From Caldatribacterium sp964426875 (GTDB lineage Bacteria > Atribacterota > Atribacteria > Atribacterales > Caldatribacteriaceae): a DNA stretch of 9,060 bases. Below, one piece after another: positions 1 through 4,448 of this stretch (positions are counted from its first letter, which is position 1; every line of letters begins with the position of its first letter). The DNA lies in contig CAYRSB010000035.1 in NCBI GenBank assembly GCA_964426875.1, positions 1 to 9,060 of the forward strand, in the 5' to 3' direction. The position numbers and the translations under genes are program-made. The notes under the pieces were generated by a model. The model was not told the origin of the DNA. It worked only from the letters and a program-made list of their open reading frames with translations, and did no database searches.

Positions 1-28
1 ATGTTTCCAGAAAACGTTTGAGAAATAG

Positions 29-145
29 AAAGGGACGTCCCAAGAACTTTTCCTTTTGGTAGAGCTGGGGGAACACGAAGAGATTTTCCGAAAAACCACA
101 TTTCTCCTTTCTCTTGGAGGAGAAAGTTTTATACTGAACCCCTGA
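29..145 (+). pseudogene. Possible C-terminal remnant of an unrecognised gene cut by the IS
   Basis: The first 130 bases before the IS hold no complete gene. One plus-strand frame is open from a TAG at 26-28 to a TGA at 143-145. It reads like a charged amphipathic helix (for example ELFLLVELGEHEEIF) and ends in the first bases of the IS. It has no start codon with a ribosome site. On the minus strand another frame is open from the IS edge to the window edge, with AAAGGAG almost touching an ATG. Neither is recognisable, and neither continues the methyltransferase fragment found on the other side of the IS. Low confidence: it may simply be non-coding flank. Confidence 0.18.
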
Positions 146-157
146 GAAGGTGGACAC
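132..157 (+). repeat. IS left inverted repeat
   Basis: Begins TACTGAACCCC and carries GGACAC about 18 nt in. It pairs with the right end when one gap is allowed. The inner TGGACA also lies at the right distance to serve as the -35 box for orfA. Confidence 0.6.
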
Positions 158-180
158 CTCCGAGAGATAGAGTTTATACC
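151..180 (+). promoter_or_regulatory. Candidate sigma70-type promoter of the IS
   Basis: TGGACA at 151-156 (one mismatch to TTGACA), an 18-base spacer, then TATACC at 175-180 (four of six to TATAAT). It sits 20 bases before the original orfA ATG at 200. A -35 box inside the left repeat is common in IS elements. Judged by eye only. Confidence 0.3.
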
Positions 181-199
181 CAACATTAGAGGTGGAAGC

Positions 200-477
200 A
201 TGAAGCTCAGGAAATGGACATCTGAGAGAAGATGGCCATCGTGCTCGAGGGGCTCAAGGGTCAGAAATCGGTGGCCGAGATATGTCGGGAACATCAGATC
301 AGTCAAACTCTATTTTACCGGTGGCGGGACCGTTTTCTGGAGGGAGGGCACAAGAACTTGATGGATGGGGGCAGGGCCGGGGAAGCGGATACTTTACGCG
401 CAGAGATTGAGAAGCTGCAGAGAATCATCGGCCGGCAGACGATAGCCATCGAGGCTTTAAAAAAACTCAGGAACTAA
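200..477 (+). pseudogene. IS3-family transposase OrfA (frameshifted)
   Basis: OrfA is the DNA-binding, regulatory half of an IS3-family transposase (Transposase_8, helix-turn-helix plus leucine-zipper type). The natural start is the ATG at 200, behind a good ribosome site GAGGTGG (189-195). It reads MKLRKWTSE and then runs out of frame. The expected continuation EKMAIVLEGLKG lies in the next frame, with ATG at 232. At 226 a single G does duty for two codons, so one base is missing. The rest is normal: helix-turn-helix around SVAEICREHQISQTLFYRW, then a heptad-rich tail (LRAEIEKLQRIIG) ending EALKKLRN. A shortened protein from ATG 232 could still be made, because GAGAG lies just upstream, but it would lack the first 12 or so residues. 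The orfA-orfB junction has an A7 run (459-465); orfB is in the +1 (equivalently -2) phase, not the usual -1. Confidence 0.8.
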
Positions 478-499
478 TCTCTGGGAAGCGGTAGAGCTG

Positions 500-1357
500 A
501 TGAGGGAGAAAGGAGAGAGCTTGAAGGTGTCTTGCGAAATACTAGGCACGAGCCGGAGCAGCCATTATCGGAAGATGGGATCAAGAAAGAGAACTTCATC
601 CCTGAACGAAACGCTTGTGGAAAGAATAAAGGAGCTTCGCCTGGCTCATCCGTTTTGGGGGTATCGACGGATGACGGCTTGGCTGCGGTTACGGGAGGGC
701 TACTCTGTCAACCATAAGCGGATCCAGAAGCTAATGAGGGAGAATGGTCTTTCGGTAGACCAGACTCGTCATAAAACATTGCGGAAATCTCAGAGAGCTA
801 AGCCAAAGGCGACACGGCCCAGACAATATCGGGGGACCGACATGACGAAATTTCTTTTAGGCTCTCTGGGCTGGTGTTATCCGATCATCGTTGTGGACTG
901 GTTTACCAAGGAGATCGTGGGCTGGCATCTTTCCTTAAGAGCGCGGACCTTGGAATGGAAGGAAGCCCTCGAGCGAGGCCTCTTTGAACATTTTCCCTGG
1001 GGAGTCAGGGAGCAAGGCCTGAATCTTGTTTCAGACAATGGCTCGCAACCAACCTCTGTCTCCTTTATGAGAGACATAGCCCTTTTGGGGGTCAACCAGA
1101 TCTTCTGTTCTTATGATAATCCCAGGGGGAATGCGGAAACGGAGCGGGTGATACAGACGATAGAGGAGGAACTTCTCTGGCTGAATGAGAATGAGTTTAC
1201 CTCTTTTGAGCAAGCCTATGAGGCGATTGAATCCTGGATTAACAATGATTATAACCGGCTTTATGTCCATTCGGCGTTAGGCTATCGAAGTCCGCTTGAA
1301 TATCGTCAACAGTGGGAGCAACACCAATCACAGGTGACTGTTTTTGGGGGATGCTGA
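500..1357 (+). CDS. IS3-family transposase OrfB (DDE integrase)
   Basis: The catalytic half of the IS3 transposase, an RNase-H-fold DDE recombinase acting on the IS ends. 285 residues, normal for the family. The N-terminal part holds the HTH_21-type region (HPFWGYRRMTAWL, residues 50-62; then NHKRIQKLMRENGL). The rve core follows from about residue 110, with Asp114 (GTDMTKF), Asp179 (VSDNGSQ) and Glu215 (GNAETERV). Exactly 35 residues separate the second Asp from the Glu, the family hallmark. The C-terminal HSALGYRSPLEY is the usual end of such proteins. The reading frame is open upstream to a TAA in the A7 region. The ATG at 500 has only a weak ribosome site, so in life it was probably made by frameshifting from orfA or by coupling. 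It looks catalytically intact. Confidence 0.9.
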   Translation: MREKGESLKVSCEILGTSRSSHYRKMGSRKRTSSLNETLVERIKELRLAHPFWGYRRMTAWLRLREGYSVNHKRIQKLMRENGLSVDQTRHKTLRKSQRAKPKATRPRQYRGTDMTKFLLGSLGWCYPIIVVDWFTKEIVGWHLSLRARTLEWKEALERGLFEHFPWGVREQGLNLVSDNGSQPTSVSFMRDIALLGVNQIFCSYDNPRGNAETERVIQTIEEELLWLNENEFTSFEQAYEAIESWINNDYNRLYVHSALGYRSPLEYRQQWEQHQSQVTVFGGC

Positions 1358-1445
1358 GATATGGACCATGCCGAGATCTTTGCTCTTGGGGCAAATGGTG
1401 AAGATAATTTTTTAGACATGAGCTCTAACTCTCAAAGGGAGAAAA

Positions 1446-1471
1446 AGTGTCTTGATTTTCGAGGGTCAGTA
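1446..1471 (-). repeat. IS right inverted repeat
   Basis: Read on the minus strand it starts TACTGACCC and reaches GACAC about 17 nt in, matching the left end apart from a one-base gap and scattered differences. Its first bases (TAC TGA) also supply the last sense codon and the stop codon of the truncated methyltransferase ORF, so the element edge lies within that gene. Confidence 0.6.
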
Positions 1472-1543
1472 CACTACTTCTTCATCTCTTACTTCTTTCA
1501 TTAACCTACTATCGCCAATTATGACCTTTGCCTGATTTTTCAT
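1466..1543 (-). pseudogene. DNA methyltransferase, N-terminal stub cut by the IS
   Basis: A 25-codon ORF beginning MKNQAKVIIGDSRLMKEV and ending at TGA inside the IS right end. The motif (V/I)IIGDSR..M.E(L/V).D..V is how many site-specific N4-cytosine/N6-adenine DNA methyltransferases begin, just before their TSPPY catalytic motif. Here the sequence stops right where that motif would come. The ATG overlaps the stop of the upstream permease remnant (ATGA), and a GGAGG lies 15 bases before it. The flank on the far side of the IS (1-131, both strands) does not encode the continuation, so the insertion was accompanied or followed by a deletion. Assignment rests on a short motif: fairly likely, not proven. 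Confidence 0.5.
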
Positions 1544-1948
1544 GGTTGCACCTTTTTACCTCCTAAAGTATAAAATTCCTGAAAAACCAACCAACCTATC
1601 ACTGTTCCCAGGATGACAATACTAAAAACATAAACAACTGCCTTCTTAATCCCGAATACCCTTGCTATTGCCAGCCAATTTGGCAGACTCAACCCTGGCC
1701 CGTTAAGTAGAAGAGCAAGGAAAGTGTATCCACAAATGGAGCTTCTGTCACCGTTGCAAAAAAGAGGGGCTCCATTCCCACCGAGAAAGTCCTTTAATCC
1801 AGCTTTCCATCAATATCGTGCCAACGGTGCCTACTAGGAATACTTCAAACAAAAGCAAAGAGAAAACAGTCTTAACAAACCACCAGCTCTCCCTTAGCTA
1901 ATCTTTTGTCCTCTGTTTATCTAACACCTTTAAGGCATAAGTAGTCAT
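1540..1948 (-). pseudogene. DUF318-type membrane permease, C-terminal half, multiply frameshifted
   Basis: Remnant of a multi-pass permease of the YraQ/ArsP-like class (metal or organoarsenical efflux in characterised relatives). Read across frames it gives, in order: an amphipathic loop LDKQRTKD; after an in-frame TAG, ESWWFVKTVFSLLLFEVF; GTVGTILMESWIK; after a shift, DFLGGNGAP; after another shift, FATVTEAPFVDT; then, in a third segment, LALLLNGPGLSLPNWLAI and FGIKKAVVYVFSIVILG, ending at TGA 1540-1542. The GGNG, FAT.TE.P and GP.LSLP.....R..G.KK motifs are the conserved core of the family's second half. At least three frame changes, one stop and an apparent short deletion before LALLL make it dead. 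The N-terminal half is absent. Its last codons overlap the methyltransferase start. Confidence 0.7.
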
Positions 1949-1950
1949 TA

Positions 1951-2265
1951 CTAAAGTAAGTCAACTGTTTCACAAGATATTGGCATTTCCTTCTTGCACT
2001 TCTTGCCGTTCAATTGTTCCCGTCTTACAGCCATCCTTTTCCAGAAATACGTGTCCTGGATTTTGAGCACCATCGTCTCTTTCCACTTCAAGAAGAATAT
2101 AGCTTTTTCAGAAACCCACCAGGGCTTCTCTTGTGCACCACAACCCCGTTGTATCTCAAAGGCTGATTTGATGGCCCTGCAAATGACGGGATATTTCGGG
2201 ACTGCTATTGGAGTGTGGTGGGATGGATTCGTACCCTCGGGGCATACCTCTTTGCTATTTCCTCC
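1951..2265 (-). pseudogene. Unrecognised coding remnant upstream of the permease remnant
   Basis: The 330 bases between the YtfJ-like gene and the permease remnant look like decayed coding sequence. Joining frames gives a protein-like chain: EEIAKRYAPRVRIHP near 2260-2220, HHTPIAVPKYPVICRAIKSA and EIQRGCGAQEKPWW (2220-2115), then in another frame ILLEVERDDGAQNPGHVFLE, KDGCKTGTIERQEVQEGN (about 2097-1985), and CETVDLL ending at TAG 1951-1953, 2 bases before the permease remnant ATG. There are at least two frame changes and no convincing start. I do not recognise the family. It may simply be the first gene of the lost operon. Confidence 0.35.
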
Positions 2266-2274
2266 CCTTCAGAG

Positions 2275-2835
2275 TCAGGGCTCGAGAGTATCCCCAGAGC
2301 CTATTGTCAGAACCAGCTCAAAGAGCTCTTTCCGTTCGCTCTCACCCGCTTCCCCCGAAAAGAGGAAGCGAATCATGCCCTTAGGGTCAATGAGAATGAT
2401 GTTACTTTTTCTTGAGCTTAGGTTGTAGTCTTTCCGCATCTCCCCCGTCCAGTCTGCGTAGAGCGTGATGTTGTATTTTTTGGAATATTCTCGAAGCTTT
2501 CTTTTCCAGATGGTTCTGGTGAGGAAACTTGCACTCGAAGCGTCGATAATCTGGATGACTTCAAGATTTGAAAGTACTGGCAGATGGTCCTTGCGAAAGG
2601 TATCGATGTCATATTTGAGGTCGTTATTTTCCTCGGTAGTGTAACGGGTATCGTAAAAGAGCACCACAGTTTTTCCCCGAAGATCCTCAAGAGTCAGGGT
2701 TTCCCCATACGCTGAGACCACAAGAAAGGGAGGAGCTTCCTTGGGAGCTCCACTAGCCGGAAATGGAGGAAAGGAGAAAAAGAACAAACCAAAGACAACG
2801 GCCCATAGCTGCATTACTCTTCTCATCTTCTGCAT
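2275..2835 (-). CDS. Exported thioredoxin-fold protein, YtfJ-like, without cysteines
   Basis: 186 residues. Residues 4-30 are a signal peptide: positive start MRR, hydrophobic core AVVFGLFFFSF, likely cleavage after ASGA. The mature part has a redoxin-like pattern: ETLTLEDLRGKTVVLFYDTR as the first strand-helix unit, a helical insert (EENNDLKYDIDTFRKD), NLEVIQIIDAS, KYNITLYADWTGEMRKDY, and SNIILIDPKGMIRFLFSGEA as the closing strands. The order resembles the YtfJ family (periplasmic, function unknown), which also lacks the CxxC. There is not one cysteine in the whole protein, so it cannot act as a thiol oxidoreductase. ATG 2835 has AAAGGAG only 2-3 bases before it. The ATG at 2826 (MRRVMQ) is better spaced and may be the true start. 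Probably a single-gene unit, divergent from the lipoprotein gene. Confidence 0.7.
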   Translation of the reverse strand: MQKMRRVMQLWAVVFGLFFFSFPPFPASGAPKEAPPFLVVSAYGETLTLEDLRGKTVVLFYDTRYTTEENNDLKYDIDTFRKDHLPVLSNLEVIQIIDASSASFLTRTIWKRKLREYSKKYNITLYADWTGEMRKDYNLSSRKSNIILIDPKGMIRFLFSGEAGESERKELFELVLTIGSGDTLEP

Positions 2836-2874
2836 CTCTCCTTTTGCGAAGATTTTCTTTTACAACCGGCAGAA

Positions 2875-2890
2875 GAAGAAATTATTCTTC
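2875..2890. promoter_or_regulatory. Small palindrome between divergent genes
   Basis: GAAGAA-ATTA-TTCTTC is a perfect 6+4+6 inverted repeat in the 159-base gap between the two divergent exported-protein genes. It could be an operator. I see no clear -35/-10 pair around it, and a repeat this short can arise by chance. Confidence 0.18.
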
Positions 2891-2994
2891 CCGTTTTTGC
2901 TAAGTCTCACGAGGAGGTTAAGTCAGCACAAATACTTGCTCGAGCTGGAGAAGAGTCACACACTGAATGCACAGTCAGTGGGAAGAGGTACAAC

Positions 2995-3339
2995 ATGAGA
3001 AAGGCTCTGTGGATTCGGGTTGTGCTGATCACTGTATCGATTGCTCTCCTTCTTTCTGGTTGCCTCTGGAGGATGCTCAGCGGGGGTTCACCAAGTTCTT
3101 TGCCCTTCCCGTCTCCATCTCCTTCGGTGACCTGTCCCCTTGGTTGCTGTCCCTGCCCAACACCAATCTGCCCAACACCAACCTGCCCGGTACAGTTCTG
3201 TATTCTTAAGGGTTCTCTCTTCCGGGGAGATGGGCGTGCCTGGGTGAAGGGCCCAGGCTCTCACCTTGCAGGCTGGATGAGGCAGGTTTTTCGAGTTTCT
3301 ATACTCTCTACTTCGGAAGATTCTTACGTATCCTGGTAG
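2995..3339 (+). CDS. Small lipoprotein with Cys-Pro repeat
   Basis: 114 residues from ATG 2995, with AGAGGT five bases upstream. MRKALWIRVVLITVSIALLL is a lipoprotein signal sequence and LLSGC is a lipobox, so Cys23 should be lipidated and the protein anchored in a membrane facing outward. A Pro/Ser linker (residues 32-46, SPSSLPFPSPSPS) follows. Then come seven cysteines in 23 residues (47, 51, 52, 54, 59, 64, 69), the last four spaced exactly five apart in a C-P-x-P-x pattern. No homologue comes to mind. From about residue 72 the sequence loses this character and lies opposite the aldo/keto reductase remnant, so the original C-terminus may have been lost through a frameshift or deletion. 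The N-terminal 70 residues look genuine, the tail less so. Confidence 0.5.
   Translation: MRKALWIRVVLITVSIALLLSGCLWRMLSGGSPSSLPFPSPSPSVTCPLGCCPCPTPICPTPTCPVQFCILKGSLFRGDGRAWVKGPGSHLAGWMRQVFRVSILSTSEDSYVSW
3153..3188 (+). repeat. 15-bp tandem repeat encoding CPTPx
   Basis: Two copies of CTGCCCAACACCAA plus T or C, directly adjacent, followed by a partial third (CTGCCC). In frame they encode CPTPI-CPTPT-CPVQF. The copies differ only at the last base, so the duplication is recent or is being maintained. Confidence 0.75.
3238..3258. other. 7-bp perfect hairpin near the convergent gene ends
   Basis: GCCTGGG, a 7-base loop, then CCCAGGC. No T-run follows on either strand, so it is not a standard intrinsic terminator. 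It lies inside the doubtful C-terminal part of the lipoprotein ORF, where transcription of that gene meets the minus-strand remnants. Confidence 0.3.
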
Positions 3340-3700
3340 GCGCTTCTCAGCGAATTTCTGGTGCGCGATGGCGAGTTCCCGAATAATCGAGAGGCCATAA
3401 GGGTAGCGGGATTCACACTTGCCACACTCATTACAGACCAGGGTGTTTGGTGAAAGCGCTATTATGCCTTCCGAGTGTAACCCCGGTTCCCAAATCAGAA
3501 GCGCAACCGGTCCTGAAGGACGTATTCTCTTGGATCCCAGAGAGATTATCTTTCATCTTTTGGTTGTACTGGCCCTCGAGGAGAAAGACCCGGGAATATC
3601 GATTTCCTGAAGGCAGGGGAGGCATTTTCCACACTGACGACAGACGCAGTGACCGAGTTTGGGAGCCCCAAAGACCACTGCTCCTTTTCCTCGTTATTCA
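3325..3700 (-). pseudogene. Aldo/keto reductase, Fe-S C-terminal domain remnant
   Basis: Read across frames this is the [4Fe-4S]-binding tail of an aldo/keto reductase of the ferredoxin-tailed type. The pieces are EEKEQWSLGLPKLGH; CVCRQCGKCLPC with LQEIDIPG (cysteine codons at 3648, 3642, 3633, 3624 and 3615); FLLEGQYNQKMKDN in a second frame; DPREYVLQDRLRF-stop-FG in a third; then ALSPNTLVCNECGKCESRYP and YGLSIIRELAIAHQKFAEK. The order CxxCxxCxxC...DIP, then CxECGxCExxCP..IxI...L..AH, is the family's C-terminal signature. In the second motif the last cysteine is a tyrosine. At least three frame changes and one nonsense codon (TGA where Trp is expected) show real decay. The catalytic barrel is missing: the remnant begins straight after the broken msrA gene. 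Confidence 0.65.
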
Positions 3701-4292
3701 TGGGAGTGAGGGTCTTCCGGAGTTCCTCGAGGAAGGGCTTGTGAAGTTCTGGTATGACTTTGCTACGGATTTTCCTCCCCAGTGCGCTCTTTTGAACTCT
3801 TCCCGGCCAGAGAAGCGATAATAGAGATCATACCGGAGAGGACATTTTTGAGAGTAGCAGTGGTGGGATTCCTCGGCCTGATAGAAGGCGAAAGCGGGGA
3901 GGATCTTTGTGGCGATGGGCTTTAGGAATCTCCTCGACTGCTCCAGAGCCTCCTTTGACCGTTCGGCACTGCGGCGCTGTTCTTCAGTGTGATAGAAAAT
4001 GGCCGTCCGGTACTGAGACCCCCGGTCGACAAACTGCCCTTCAGGGTCTGTGGGGTCAATGTCCTCCCAGAAAGTTGCGAGGAGTTCCTCATAGGAAATT
4101 CTGTCCGGATTGTAGAGAATCTCAACGGCCTCAAGATGCCCTGTTTTCCCGGTACAAACTCTCCACACACCAGAAACAGCCTCCGGCGAAGGTGGCCTTC
4201 TCAAGTCTTTCCTCTTTTTCCTGGGCGAAGGCACAGGTGTTCCAGAAAAAGAACAATGTCAAAGCAAGAACGAGGAAAAGCATTTGCGTCAT
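3698..4292 (-). pseudogene. msrA: Peptide-methionine (S)-S-oxide reductase, secreted, internal deletion
   Basis: MsrA repairs methionine-S-sulfoxide in proteins. The real start is ATG 4292 behind AGAGGTGAT: MTQMLFLVLALTLFFFW is a signal peptide, so this was an envelope form. The catalytic motif follows as AGGCFWCVE with Cys39 (codon at 4176-4178). About 15 bases later the frame changes and the sequence jumps to CTGKTGHLEAVEILYNPD, which in normal MsrA lies some 30 residues further on. The stretch equivalent to the YTGG loop is gone, so this is an out-of-frame deletion near 4155-4165. Downstream the protein is well preserved: FWEDIDPTDPEGQFVDRGSQ, YRTAIFYHTEEQR, KPIATKILPAFAFYQAEESH, PLRYDLYYR. 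After WGGKSVAKSYQNF a second shift leads to FLEELRKTLTPM, the usual linker into an MsrB domain, but MsrB is absent and aldo/keto reductase sequence follows. No functional enzyme is expected. Confidence 0.85.
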
Positions 4293-4365
4293 GAGTATCA
4301 CCTCTTCCCCCGTGTAAGAGTTTCTGCTTGAGTATTATTCTCCTGCTCTCTCCTCCCGTCTTGCG

Positions 4366-4432
4366 AAAAAATCCTTATCCGGTTACGCCTCCTGGGGGAC
4401 CTGTGACACTGTCTTTTCGGGGCGAGGATTTT
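4366..4432 (-). terminator. Terminator-like structured region after the GGDEF/HD-GYP gene
   Basis: It starts 17 bases after the stop codon of the c-di-GMP gene. AAAATCCT (4432-4425) is fully complementary to AGGATTTT (4375-4368), which runs into six Ts (4371-4366). Just inside, CGCC (4424-4421) can pair with GGCG (4389-4386). The enclosed loop is about 50 nt, longer than in a simple terminator, and contains a small GTG-T-CAC hairpin. It may be an unusual terminator, or a leader structure for msrA, which starts 74 bases further on. I recognise no known riboswitch consensus. Confidence 0.35.
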
Positions 4433-4448
4433 GGAGTGCTCTCTGCTT

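Larger units (their letters stand above)
132..1471 (+). mobile_element. IS3-family insertion sequence, orfA damaged
   Basis: An element of about 1.34 kb with the two-ORF organisation of the IS3 family: a small helix-turn-helix OrfA followed by an rve/DDE OrfB. The outer ends are related imperfect inverted repeats. The left end reads TACTGAACCCC and then TGGACACCT. The right end, read inwards on the minus strand, gives TACTGACCCTC and then AGACACTT. The size and the TGA...GACAC ends are usual for the family. I cannot see a clear target duplication: the bases outside the two ends do not match over 3-5 nt. This suggests that one flank has been rearranged since insertion, or that the ends are off by a few bases. 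OrfA is frameshifted, so this copy is probably not autonomous unless OrfA is supplied in trans. Confidence 0.85.

Noticed and set aside
132..1471. Target-site duplication of the IS
   Set aside because: The 3-5 bases outside the ends do not match (TTTTA side versus CACTA side), so none can be claimed.
1994..2428. Plus-strand 144-codon ORF
   Set aside because: It overlaps antisense both the remnant at 1951-2265 and the end of the YtfJ-like gene; no ribosome site and no domain character.
2741..2998. Plus-strand ORF ending with an ATGA overlap to the lipoprotein start
   Set aside because: Its first third is antisense to the signal peptide of the YtfJ-like gene, its start has no ribosome site, and the rest crosses the intergenic region; the overlap looks accidental.
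3238..3258. Hairpin as an intrinsic terminator
   Set aside because: Seven-base stem is good, but no T-run follows on either strand.
3907..4317. Plus-strand ORFs across msrA
   Set aside because: Opposite strand to clearly recognisable MsrA sequence; composition typical of an antisense frame.
4293..4448. Known riboswitch (c-di-GMP, SAM, TPP, cobalamin) before msrA
   Set aside because: I looked for the consensus cores by eye and none fits; only a generic terminator-like stem is supported.
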